The translations under genes were made by a program, and so were the position numbers. A DNA stretch of 64,000 nt from Pseudomonas sp. R5-89-07 (GTDB lineage Bacteria > Pseudomonadota > Gammaproteobacteria > Pseudomonadales > Pseudomonadaceae). A model generated the notes under the pieces. The model had not been told where the DNA came from. It searched no databases and saw only the letters and a list, made by a program, of their open reading frames with translations. Positions 8,859 through 16,622 of the stretch are shown piece after piece; positions within the stretch are counted from its first letter, which is position 1; each line of letters opens with the position of its first letter. The stretch is taken from the NCBI RefSeq assembly GCF_003851685.1, contig NZ_CP027727.1, positions 1,178,001-1,242,000 on the forward strand, read 5' to 3'.

Positions 8859-10039
8859 CGGTCAGGCTCGCTGGCAGGGTGAAGCAGTGCGTGCACGCTG
8901 GGCGTATCGAGGCGCAGCACTGCGAAGAGAGGCAGCAGGGTCAGGGCTGCGGCTATCGTGAAGGTTATGGCGAAAGAATCCAAGGTCGACAGCACGGCGC
9001 TGAGCAGGGCGGCCCCGAGGCAGAAACTCACTTGCCGGTTGATATTCCACAAGGCGCTGGCGTGCCCCATGCGTTCGCTGGGGATATCGAGAAAGGCCAG
9101 GGTCTGCGCGGTGCTGCTGCACAGGCTGCCGCCCAGGCCCATCAGGGCATAGGCGGGAATAATCAGGGCGGGCTGGTTGAGCAGCAGGATGCCGCTGCAT
9201 TGCAGTGCCATGCCCGCCAGCAGCAGCGGTTTGGGGCCGCACTGATTGAACAGTTTTTTACTGAGGTAAATCGCCAGTGCCGAGGCCAGTGCCCATGGCA
9301 GCATCAGCGCGCCGGTCTGGGTGGCGTCAAAGCCTAGGCCGCGCACGTACAGAATGGCGATCAGGCTGGTGCCGATAAATACGCCGGGAATGCACAGGTA
9401 GACCAGCATGGCCACGCGCAGCATCGGGCTGGCGAGTGGTGTGACCAGGCTGCCCAGCGCCAGGCGCGGGCGCACCGTCACGGGCACGTCAGGTTTTATC
9501 CACAGCCACGCCAGCGCCAGGGTGATCAAGGCCAGCGGCAGGTTGGCGTAGAAGATCCAGCGCCAGGACAGGCTGTCGACAATCACCCCGCCCAGCGCCG
9601 GGGACAATGCCGGCACCAGCAGCGCGACCGACATCACCCGCGCCGTCAGTTGGCTGCGCTGCGCCGCTGGAAAGTGTCGGTAGGCCATGGCTTGCCCCAC
9701 GGGAATCAGCAAGCCGCCGCCCAAGCCTTGCAGGGCGCGCCAGCCGATCAGCGCGTCGATGCTTGCGGCCTGGCCCACCAGCATGGAGGCCCCGGCGAAC
9801 AACAGCAGGCTCATCGCAATCAGTGTCCGTTCGCCCACCATCGCCGCCAGCCATACGCTCAACGGAATGATCAGCGTCAGCCCGAGCATGTAGGCGTTGC
9901 TGATCCATGCCAGTTGCGTGACCGAGGCGTGCAGTTCGACGGCGATATCCGGGTAGGCGACGGTGGCGACAAACATGTTCACCAGGTCCAGGGCGAAGCC
10001 CAGTAGAAAGATCCAGGCAACTTTCGAGCGGTAGGTCAT
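8855..10039 (-). CDS. MFS drug transporter (EmrB/QacA-like DHA family)
   Basis: This 394-residue 12-helix major facilitator has a first-half motif typical of drug:H+ antiporters (LQGLGGGLLIPVGQAM, then PALSPALGGVIVDSLSWRWIFYANLP, motif C plus the WRW-FN/YANLP signature of the EmrB group). It is likely to export a hydrophobic compound; the substrate is unknown. It is transcribed divergently from a LysR gene with 111 bp between the start codons. That gap holds a perfect palindrome, which makes the LysR protein its probable regulator. Confidence 0.85.
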   Translation of the reverse strand: MTYRSKVAWIFLLGFALDLVNMFVATVAYPDIAVELHASVTQLAWISNAYMLGLTLIIPLSVWLAAMVGERTLIAMSLLLFAGASMLVGQAASIDALIGWRALQGLGGGLLIPVGQAMAYRHFPAAQRSQLTARVMSVALLVPALSPALGGVIVDSLSWRWIFYANLPLALITLALAWLWIKPDVPVTVRPRLALGSLVTPLASPMLRVAMLVYLCIPGVFIGTSLIAILYVRGLGFDATQTGALMLPWALASALAIYLSKKLFNQCGPKPLLLAGMALQCSGILLLNQPALIIPAYALMGLGGSLCSSTAQTLAFLDIPSERMGHASALWNINRQVSFCLGAALLSAVLSTLDSFAITFTIAAALTLLPLFAVLRLDTPSVHALLHPASEPDR

Positions 10040-10113
10040 GAACGCGATCCTGCGAGTGGAGCGGGCAGGGTAGGCAAGTTACCGGGCTTGGGATACGCCG
10101 GTTTGCCTGCTAG

Positions 10114-10136
10114 TTTGTCAAAAATATTTTGACAAA
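10114..10136. promoter_or_regulatory. Perfect 10+3+10 palindrome between the MFS and LysR genes, candidate operator
   Basis: TTTGTCAAAA, then ATA, then TTTTGACAAA. It ends at the ribosome binding site (AAAGGAG, 10134-10140) of the LysR gene and also contains TTGTCA/TTGACA hexamers that could act as a -35 element. Its position fits autoregulation of the LysR gene and control of the divergent MFS gene. Confidence 0.6.
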
Positions 10137-10150
10137 GGAGCCGGTCAGCC

Positions 10151-11008
10151 ATGGTCAGTCTGGATCGATTCGACACGTTCAAAGCGGTGGTCGAGGCGGG
10201 ATCGCTCACCGCTGCAGCGGATTTGCTAGGGCAGACGCGGGCGGTGGTCAGCTTCAATCTCAAGCGCCTGGAGGCGGAACTCGGCGTTACCCTGCTCACG
10301 CGTAACACCCGCCAGTTGGCACTGACCGACGCGGGTGAACGTTTTTACCTGCGCTGCACGCGCATGCTCGAAGAGGCCCACCTGGCCGTGGAAGAGGCCC
10401 GCAGCGAGCATGCCCAGCTCAAAGGTACGCTGCGCGTCACCACCACCGTGGAATATGCCCTGGCCGTGGTGGCGCCGGCGGTGGAAGCCTTCCGGCATCT
10501 GCACCCGGACCTGAATATCCACTTATCCACTTCTTCCACCCACGCCGATCTGATTTCCGAGCGTTTTGATGTGGCGATTCGCTTGGGGCGCTTGCTGGAC
10601 TCCAATCATCGCGCCGTGCAGTTGTCGACATTCGAGGTGTTGGCCGTTGCGGCACCGCAGTTTGCCGGGGTGCAAACCCTGGATGAGTTGGAGCAGGTGC
10701 CGAGGCTAGGCCATGGCCGGTTGACGGCATTGAGCCTGACCGACCCGGCTGGCGTCGAGCACCTCTACCGCGCTGGCCCTTGCGCGTTGGTGGCCGACAG
10801 CGCTGCGGTCCTCCAGGCATTTGCCGTGCGTGGCCATGGCGTGGCGATTCTGCCGCACTGGCTGGTGCAGGAGGACCTGGACGCGGGGCGGCTGGTGCGC
10901 GTACTGGCGGACCATCGATTCGCGCCCCAAGGGGTTTACGCGATGTATCCGGATACACGGCATTTGCCGCTTAAAGTGCGAGCGTTCATCGATTTCATGA
11001 AGGGTTAA
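10151..11008 (+). CDS. LysR-family transcriptional regulator
   Basis: This 285-residue protein has an N-terminal winged HTH (DRFDTFKAVVEAGSLTAAA, FNLKRLEAELGVTLLTRNTR) and a LysR effector domain of the CrgA-like group. A strong AAAGGAG sits 10 bases before the ATG. It is divergent from an MFS/SnoaL-like operon and converges on an SDR gene, with the two stop codons overlapping by 4 bp. It most likely regulates the MFS operon through the palindrome just upstream of its own start. The ligand is unknown. Confidence 0.88.
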   Translation: MVSLDRFDTFKAVVEAGSLTAAADLLGQTRAVVSFNLKRLEAELGVTLLTRNTRQLALTDAGERFYLRCTRMLEEAHLAVEEARSEHAQLKGTLRVTTTVEYALAVVAPAVEAFRHLHPDLNIHLSTSSTHADLISERFDVAIRLGRLLDSNHRAVQLSTFEVLAVAAPQFAGVQTLDELEQVPRLGHGRLTALSLTDPAGVEHLYRAGPCALVADSAAVLQAFAVRGHGVAILPHWLVQEDLDAGRLVRVLADHRFAPQGVYAMYPDTRHLPLKVRAFIDFMKG

Positions 11009-11817
11009 AGGCGGCCACCCAAGCCAAAGCGCTTCTTCAACACCGTCTCCAGTAACGCCTTGGGCAACAGCGCCGCCATCAACGGCAAGGCGCGGCTGCC
11101 ATTGCCCGCGCGCAACAGGCGCGGTGGCTGCGCGCGTTGCACGGCCTTGAGCACATCTGCGGCAAACTCGGTGGCCGGAGTGGGTTTGTCCTGGGAGGCC
11201 TGGCTGCGCGCACGAATGCCTTCGCGCAACGGCCACCAGGGTGACTGTTCGTTGATCAACAGCTCGGCCTGGGCGCCGGCATTTTTGGCAAAGTGCGTAT
11301 TGATTGCGCCGGGCTGCACTTCCAGCACGCGCACGCCAAACGGCGCCAGTTCCATGCGCAGGGCGTCGCTCAACGCATGGACGGCGGCTTTGGATGCGCA
11401 ATAGGCCCCGGCGAACGGGGTGACCAATACACCGGAGACGCTGCCGATATTAACGACCAGGCCTTTGCTGCGACGCAAGGCGGGAAACAGCGCCTGTGTC
11501 ACGCCGACAATGGAAAACACATTGGTCTCGAACTGGCGTTGCATCGCCTCGGTGCCGCCATCGAGCAGCGGGCCCATGGCGCCGTAGCCGGCGTTGTTGA
11601 CCAGCACATCCAGCTCACCCAATTGTTCGGCCAGGCGCTGCAAGGCAGCAGGGTCGTTGACGTCCAGCGGCATGGCGTTGAAGCCGGCAGCGGCCAGGGC
11701 GGCGACATCGTCGGTGCGGCGGGCGCTGGCCCACACGTCGTAGCCTGCGGCCTTGAAGGCGTCGGCCAGGGCGCGGCCGATGCCGCTGGAACAACCGGTG
11801 ATCAGTACGTTGGGCAT
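11005..11817 (-). CDS. Short-chain dehydrogenase/reductase (SDR)
   Basis: This 270-residue classical SDR has the nucleotide-binding TGCSSGIG at residues 7-14, NNAGYG, the catalytic Ser in NIGSVSG and the YCASK active-site Tyr/Lys. A proline-rich segment follows (GVRVLEVQPGAINTHF), as in retinol dehydrogenase-like or fatty-acid-type SDRs. The ATG has AAGGA seven bases upstream. The substrate cannot be told from the sequence. It is convergent with the LysR gene and upstream of a small membrane-protein gene on the same strand, 14 bp away. Confidence 0.85.
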   Translation of the reverse strand: MPNVLITGCSSGIGRALADAFKAAGYDVWASARRTDDVAALAAAGFNAMPLDVNDPAALQRLAEQLGELDVLVNNAGYGAMGPLLDGGTEAMQRQFETNVFSIVGVTQALFPALRRSKGLVVNIGSVSGVLVTPFAGAYCASKAAVHALSDALRMELAPFGVRVLEVQPGAINTHFAKNAGAQAELLINEQSPWWPLREGIRARSQASQDKPTPATEFAADVLKAVQRAQPPRLLRAGNGSRALPLMAALLPKALLETVLKKRFGLGGRL

Positions 11818-11831
11818 GGGGCAATCCTTTG

Positions 11832-12296
11832 TCAGTCCGAGAAACTGCCTTGCAGGCGCTCGGCACGAAACTCCAGGGTTTGTGGGCGGTAGCCGGGGCG
11901 CAATGGCGGGACGGGCAGGCAGTCGTCCCAGGTGGCGCCGGCCTGCAGTTCGCCGGGGCCGCGATAGCGGGGGGCAGCGTAAACGTTATCGGCCAGGTTC
12001 ACCGTGTCGCCCGGTGCATAGGCGGCGACGCGCCAGCGCAACTCGGTCAGTGGGACGTCATTGCCGTTGTTCAGGGTCAGTTTCAGCGGGCGGTCGGCGG
12101 GGCATTCCTGCGCGGCGTAGCTGATGCGCAGTTCCAGGCGGGCCAGTTGCGCGGCTTCGCGGTTGTCCAGCCACACCACCCAGACGGCGACGCAGGCCAG
12201 GCCTGCCAACGCGGCCAGGGAGACCGGCAGGGCCTTGGCCGGATAACGCAGCAGCAGGACCAGCCAGGTGATGACCAGCAACACACCAAAGAACAT
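11832..12296 (-). CDS. Small membrane-anchored protein, often annotated as multidrug transporter-like
   Basis: This roughly 154-residue protein has two N-terminal hydrophobic helices (about residues 3-20 and 25-45) and a soluble beta-rich domain with two Cys (AAQECPAD and WDDCLPV), probably periplasmic and disulfide-linked. I chose the second ATG (12296) because GAGG lies eight bases before it and only two before the first (12302). Homologues are common in Pseudomonas but uncharacterised; the label multidrug transporter seen in databases is not supported by anything visible here. Confidence 0.6.
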   Translation of the reverse strand: MFFGVLLVITWLVLLLRYPAKALPVSLAALAGLACVAVWVVWLDNREAAQLARLELRISYAAQECPADRPLKLTLNNGNDVPLTELRWRVAAYAPGDTVNLADNVYAAPRYRGPGELQAGATWDDCLPVPPLRPGYRPQTLEFRAERLQGSFSD

Positions 12297-12404
12297 ACAC
12301 ATAACCTCGCACAGGGATAAAACATCCTACTCGGGGGGCGGGCCGATTGCCTATGGTGCGGCGATGCTTTCCCTCATGCAGAGGTATCTGTTTCCTCTGA
12401 TGCA

Positions 12405-12433
12405 GGAACTGCATTGGGTGGTTTTGCCACAAA
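12405..12433 (+). promoter_or_regulatory. Candidate hrp box (HrpL/RspL ECF-sigma promoter)
   Basis: GGAACT, a 16-base spacer, then CCACAAA. The Pseudomonas hrp-box consensus is GGAACC-N15/16-CCACNNA; one base of the -35 half differs and the spacing is exact. It lies 69 bases upstream of the ATG of the isolated gene at 12502, a normal distance for a HrpL-dependent gene, and nothing else lies between them. Confidence 0.6.
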
Positions 12434-12501
12434 CTATTTACAAGGAATGGCCGGAAAATTCAGGGAGATACCAACCTTAGATTGATGAAGTCAGGTGCTT
12501 T

Positions 12502-12972
12502 ATGACCGTCTCGAACATTGCCACACCCGTATTGACCTCCCTCAGCGCACCGGTTGCCCCGCCACCGCCAGCGGTATTGGCAGCAATCACCCAAGCGCCC
12601 AGCCAAGAGCTCGGCTCAACGTCATTGCCGCGTATGCAGGACCTGGGGCTGACGAACTTGCGGCAGACCGTCATGCAAAGCCTCAGCGAGCAGATGAGTT
12701 CTCGCTTTCCCACAGCACTTAACGGCAACGACACCAAGGAAAAAGCCACTGGCGCCGCCATATCGGTGGCTGGCGCGGCGATGCAAGGCGTCGGAAGGCA
12801 GTTGTCCAGGTCGGGCGGTGCCGCCACGAAAATTGCGGGTGCAGCACTCACATGGATGGGTAGGGGCGCGGAGGAAGCCGGCAAGGACAGATACAGTAAC
12901 GCGGGCGGCAGCAGTAACGGCAACTATAACGCCTATTCCCCATCGAACTGGGGTTCTAAAACACCGAGGTGA
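12502..12972 (+). CDS. Cysteine-free Gly/Ala-rich protein, candidate type III secreted protein or harpin-like
   Basis: This 156-residue protein matches no family I recognise. It contains no cysteine. Its first 50 residues are rich in Ser, Pro, Ala and Leu, with no acidic residue before Glu36 and with Val at position 3, features associated with Pseudomonas type III export signals. Residues 84-105 and 106-127 are a tandem 22-residue repeat (GAAISVAGAAMQGVG and GAATKIAGAALTWMG) with glycine-zipper spacing, and the tail is Gly/Asn/Ser-rich. A sequence matching a hrp box lies 69 bases upstream and the alginate terminator lies just downstream, so it is a monocistronic gene. The type III assignment is inference; a small membrane-active protein secreted some other way is the alternative. 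Confidence 0.7.
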   Translation: MTVSNIATPVLTSLSAPVAPPPPAVLAAITQAPSQELGSTSLPRMQDLGLTNLRQTVMQSLSEQMSSRFPTALNGNDTKEKATGAAISVAGAAMQGVGRQLSRSGGAATKIAGAALTWMGRGAEEAGKDRYSNAGGSSNGNYNAYSPSNWGSKTPR

Positions 12973-13007
12973 TGAAAGCCATAGGCTTGGAGGCCTGCTG
13001 AAATGAA

Positions 13008-13062
13008 AAGCCCCCGCCTGACCGGCTGCGGATAGGGGACGCAGTCGGTCAGACGGGGGCTT
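13008..13062 (-). terminator. Strong rho-independent terminator of the alginate operon
   Basis: A long stem pairs AAGCCCCCG-CTGACCG-GCTGCG with CGCAGT-CGGTCAG-CGGGGGCTT. On the minus strand it is followed by TTTCATTT, 15 bases after the algA stop. The opposite strand has a poorer T-tract but may also stop the gene at 12502-12972. Confidence 0.85.
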
Positions 13063-13076
13063 CTCTTACGACTGTT

Positions 13077-14528
13077 TTACTGCGCGATAGTTTTCACCGA
13101 AACACCACGCTCAATCGGCGTCGAGCGACCGTAGATATCTTCGAACCGCTCGATATCGTCTTCGCCCAGGTAGCTGCCCGATTGCACTTCGATGATCTCC
13201 AGCGGGATCTTGCCCGGGTTGCGCAGGCGGTGCACCGAGGCGATCGGGATGTAGGTGGACTGGTTCTCGCACAGCAGGAACACGTTGTCGTCACAGGTCA
13301 CTTCAGCGGTGCCGCTGACCACGATCCAGTGTTCGGCGCGGTGGTGGTGCATCTGCAGCGACAGGCACGCGCCCGGCTTGACCGAGATGTGCTTGACCTG
13401 GAACCGCCCGCCCATGTCCACCGAGTCGTAGGAGCCCCACGGACGGTAGACTTCGCAGTGGTTCTGGGTTTCGCTGCGGCCCTGCTCATTGAGGGTGTTG
13501 ACCATCTGCTTGACGCCCTGGACCTTGTCCTTGTGGGCAATCATCATCGCGTCCTTGGTTTCCACCACCACGATGTTGTCCAGGCCGATCACCGAGACCA
13601 GCTTGCCGTTGCCGTGCACCATGCAGTTGCGACTGTCCTGGATGACCACGTCACCCTTGCTCACGTTGCCGTTGGCGTCCTTGTCGTTGACTGCCCACAG
13701 CGAGGCCCAGCAACCTACGTCGCTCCAGCCGGCGCTCAGTGGCACGACACAGGCGCGTTGGGTTTTTTCCATCACCGCGTAGTCGATGGAGTTGTCCGGG
13801 CAGCAGGCGAAGGTGGCTTCGTCGAAGGTCACGGTGTCGGCGGTCTGCTCGCTGCGCTCCAGGGTCAGCACGCAAGTGTCGTAGATGTCTGGATCGTGCT
13901 TTTTCAGCTCTTCCAGGAAGCGGCTGGCGCGGAACAGGAACATGCCGCTGTTCCAGAAGTAACCACCGCTTTTGACGAACTCGACGGCGCGTTTTTCATC
14001 GGGTTTTTCCACGAACTGCTGCACGCGGCTTACGCCTTCGGGCAGCAGCGAGTCGTTGGTGGACTTGATGTAGCCATAGCCGGTTTCCGGACGCGTGGCC
14101 GGTACGCCGAACAGCACCATTTCGCCGCGCTCGGCTGCCACAGTGGCCAGGGCCAGGGCACGTTGCAGGGCTTTCTGGTCGTCGATCACGTGGTCGGCGG
14201 GCAGCACCAGCATCAACTCGTCACGGCCTTCGTTGACCAGCATCATCGCGGTCAGGGCCACGGCCGGCGCGGTGTTGCGGCCGAACGGTTCCATCAGGAT
14301 GCGTTGGCATTCAAGCTTACGCGCGCTCAACTGTTCGTTGACGATGAAGCGATGGTCTTTGTTGCAGACCACGATGGGGGAGTCCATGCCTTCGAATACC
14401 AGGCGCTCCAGGGTTTGCTGGAACAGCGTGTGCTCGCCGGTCAGGGCCAGGAATTGCTTGGGGAACTGTTTACGGGAAAGCGGCCAAAGACGTGAGCCGC
14501 TACCACCGGAAAGGATTACTGGGATCAT
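13077..14528 (-). CDS. algA: Mannose-1-phosphate guanylyltransferase/mannose-6-phosphate isomerase
   Basis: This bifunctional 483-residue cytoplasmic enzyme supplies GDP-mannose for alginate. The N-terminal nucleotidyltransferase domain begins with the GGSGSRLWPLSRKQFPKQF signature, and the C-terminal type II phosphomannose isomerase cupin carries the metal-binding QMHHHRAEHW. Length and sequence match AlgA of other pseudomonads. An AAGGAG lies eight bases before the ATG. It is the last gene of the alginate operon, separated from algF by a REP-containing gap and followed by the terminator. Confidence 0.97.
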   Translation of the reverse strand: MIPVILSGGSGSRLWPLSRKQFPKQFLALTGEHTLFQQTLERLVFEGMDSPIVVCNKDHRFIVNEQLSARKLECQRILMEPFGRNTAPAVALTAMMLVNEGRDELMLVLPADHVIDDQKALQRALALATVAAERGEMVLFGVPATRPETGYGYIKSTNDSLLPEGVSRVQQFVEKPDEKRAVEFVKSGGYFWNSGMFLFRASRFLEELKKHDPDIYDTCVLTLERSEQTADTVTFDEATFACCPDNSIDYAVMEKTQRACVVPLSAGWSDVGCWASLWAVNDKDANGNVSKGDVVIQDSRNCMVHGNGKLVSVIGLDNIVVVETKDAMMIAHKDKVQGVKQMVNTLNEQGRSETQNHCEVYRPWGSYDSVDMGGRFQVKHISVKPGACLSLQMHHHRAEHWIVVSGTAEVTCDDNVFLLCENQSTYIPIASVHRLRNPGKIPLEIIEVQSGSYLGEDDIERFEDIYGRSTPIERGVSVKTIAQ

Positions 14529-14622
14529 GGGTGTTTCTCCTTGAATCAGTTTGGGTCAGAGCTACGAAGGTTTGTCGTTTCACTCTTGTTTTTGTCTCGA
14601 TCCGAACCGGCGCCTCGATCCC

Positions 14623-14724
14623 CTGTAGGAGCGAGCTTGCTCGCGAAAAACCTGAGAGCACCGCGATAAACCAGAAGCGCTGCGTCATCGTTGACGTTCT
14701 TCGCGGGCAAGCCCGCTCCTACAG
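14623..14724. repeat. REP/REPIN element, GTAGGAGCGAGC type, between algF and algA
   Basis: Left arm CTGTAGGAGCGAGCTTGCTC and right arm GCGGGCAAGCCCGCTCCTACAG enclose a 60-base centre. It sits in the 222-bp gap between algF and algA, inside the operon transcript, so it may act as an mRNA processing or stabilising hairpin that sets algA dosage. Confidence 0.85.
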
Positions 14725-14750
14725 TAGATTGCGTTCAGTTCGGGAAATAA

Positions 14751-15407
14751 TCAGCGGGTCGACACCGGGCGTTTCACCCAGACTGGCGACAGGCTCGAAC
14801 CGGAACCGGTGACATACAGCACCGCCGCTTCACCCCGTTCCAGCGCAACCGGCTTCACATCGCCGACTTTCTTGTCACCGTCATACAGCGCCAGGCTGAC
14901 CTTCACCGGGTTGATCTCACGTTCGCCACGGCCTTTGGCGGCCACCGACTTGACCACGTCGGTCTTGCCGTCAGCGGTTTTCAGGGTCAGGGCCTTGTCG
15001 CTGAGGTTCTGCACGCGCACCAGGGATTTCTGCTTGTTCTTGAACGGCGGCTCTTCGATCAGTTGCGGCTGGCCGCTGCTGTTGTTGACCAAGGTGTAGT
15101 AGTGATCGGCGGCGAGCTTGACCGGTACGGTCTGGCTACCGACCTTGGCGCTGTAGTCACCGCCCGGCATGAAGCTGAAGTCGCTGCTGGCCAGCGGTGC
15201 GACGTCGCTGAGGTTGGTGCTGCCCACGGTGGCGCTGACTTCCTGGTTGCTGGCGTTGTAGATGCGCACGAAGCTCGAACCTTTTGGCGCGGTCGGGCCG
15301 TAGAGCGCGGCGTCACCACCGGCGAGGGCAGACATCGATACGAAGCTCAGGCCGGCGGCGATAGCCAAGGTCTTGGCGAGACGACGAGGAGTTGTAGTGA
15401 AAGTCAT
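14751..15407 (-). CDS. algF: Alginate O-acetylation protein AlgF
   Basis: This 218-residue periplasmic protein is required with AlgI and AlgJ for O-acetylating alginate. It has an N-terminal signal peptide (KTLAIAAGLSFVSMSALAGG, cleaved near residue 27) and the beta-rich AlgF domain. I chose the ATG at 15407 because it follows AGAGGTAAC and gives the signal peptide directly; the open frame extends further upstream through algJ without meaning. It lies 16 bp after algJ. Confidence 0.95.
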   Translation of the reverse strand: MTFTTTPRRLAKTLAIAAGLSFVSMSALAGGDAALYGPTAPKGSSFVRIYNASNQEVSATVGSTNLSDVAPLASSDFSFMPGGDYSAKVGSQTVPVKLAADHYYTLVNNSSGQPQLIEEPPFKNKQKSLVRVQNLSDKALTLKTADGKTDVVKSVAAKGRGEREINPVKVSLALYDGDKKVGDVKPVALERGEAAVLYVTGSGSSLSPVWVKRPVSTR

Positions 15408-15423
15408 GTGAGTTACCTCTCTT

Positions 15424-16611
15424 TCAGTTTTGCGCCCGGTCGGGCGTCTCGGGTTTCTGATTTTTAAAAGCAGGGGTGTTGCTTGCCATGTTCTGTTGGC
15501 GCGAACCGGCTTGTTTAAGCTGCGCAACCCACGCTGGGTCGGCATCACCGATTTCGTTGTTGATAGGCAGATAGCGTTCAGGGAACTCCCAGATCAGCAC
15601 CTGCGGCGGGCTGTTCTTGAAATCGTCACTTTTCAGGTAGCTGAGCATCGGCAGGATCGGGCCGTGGCCGTCTTCGGCGTAGCTCACCACGTCGCTGCCC
15701 AGGGCTTGCTTGAGGGCGCCGACGAAGTTCCAGTTGGGGTTGGCGCTGTAGCTGGTGCCGACCAGGGCCACCGGGGTTTCGCTGTCGCTGAACAGCGCGT
15801 CGTCGCCCTGGGTTTGGGCCAGGTGGGTGACGCGTTTTTCCAACGGTTCTTTAGGCGGCATCAGGTTTTCGAACAGCGGGTCCAGCGGCAGGAACAGACG
15901 CAGGTCGCCTTTATGCGGTTCGGTCTTTTCCGCTTCGGTGACAAAGCGCTGCGGCTCGCCGCTGAGCGGGGTCTTGTCGGCAATCGCCTTGGCCAGTTGC
16001 TTGGCGGCGATTTCGGCACCGTCCGGGGTCCAGTGGGTGTCGGTGCGCAGGAACACTTGCTTGCCGCTCAGCTTGGCCTGTTGCAACGGGCCGAGCAGGT
16101 CAGGGGCAATGATGTTGTCCGCCGCGACACGGGCGTGGAAGTCCTGGTACAGGTTGGCGTGGACGCTCGCCGGTTTCACTTCGCCCAGATGCTCCGGATA
16201 CAGGCGCACCTTGGCCGGCACGATCGCCATCACCAATTGGATGCCCTGGGCCTTGAGCTTCTGGCGCACGCCTTCGACCAGCGCGTAATTGCCTTGCAGG
16301 TTCTGGTCTTCGTTGACGGCAGGGTTGAACTCTTCGTCGCTGTACAACCAGTGATCGCGGCCCAGCACCACGCCAGGGCGGCCTTCATTGAACAGCTTGT
16401 AGTCCAGCGCCGCCCACAGGTTGGTGCCCAGGCGCTTGATCGGGAACTCGTCGTCGTAATGGGTCTCGACGGCCTTGGTCCAGCGGCCGTTGAGCACCGT
16501 TGCGTCGGCATTGGTGCTGAAGCCGAAGAAACTGCGCAGCGACCAGGCCCCCAGTGCCAACAGCAGCACCAGGAACAGGGCGATATAGAGGACGCGTAAT
16601 GAACGGGTCAT
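15424..16611 (-). CDS. algJ: Alginate O-acetylase AlgJ (SGNH-like, membrane-anchored)
   Basis: This 395-residue protein has an N-terminal signal anchor (about residues 5-27) and a periplasmic SGNH-like acetylesterase/transferase fold. The catalytic pieces are visible: Asp and His in RTDTHWTPDG and Ser in GTSYSANPNWNF. Together with AlgI it passes acetyl groups towards alginate. A GAGGGAG lies before the ATG, 11 bp after algI, and algF follows within 16 bp. Confidence 0.96.
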   Translation of the reverse strand: MTRSLRVLYIALFLVLLLALGAWSLRSFFGFSTNADATVLNGRWTKAVETHYDDEFPIKRLGTNLWAALDYKLFNEGRPGVVLGRDHWLYSDEEFNPAVNEDQNLQGNYALVEGVRQKLKAQGIQLVMAIVPAKVRLYPEHLGEVKPASVHANLYQDFHARVAADNIIAPDLLGPLQQAKLSGKQVFLRTDTHWTPDGAEIAAKQLAKAIADKTPLSGEPQRFVTEAEKTEPHKGDLRLFLPLDPLFENLMPPKEPLEKRVTHLAQTQGDDALFSDSETPVALVGTSYSANPNWNFVGALKQALGSDVVSYAEDGHGPILPMLSYLKSDDFKNSPPQVLIWEFPERYLPINNEIGDADPAWVAQLKQAGSRQQNMASNTPAFKNQKPETPDRAQN

Positions 16612-16622
16612 GGTCGGCTCCC

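Noticed and set aside
13008..13062. REP element downstream of algA
   Set aside because: The stem lacks REP sequence and has a U-tract on the minus strand, so it is a true terminator.
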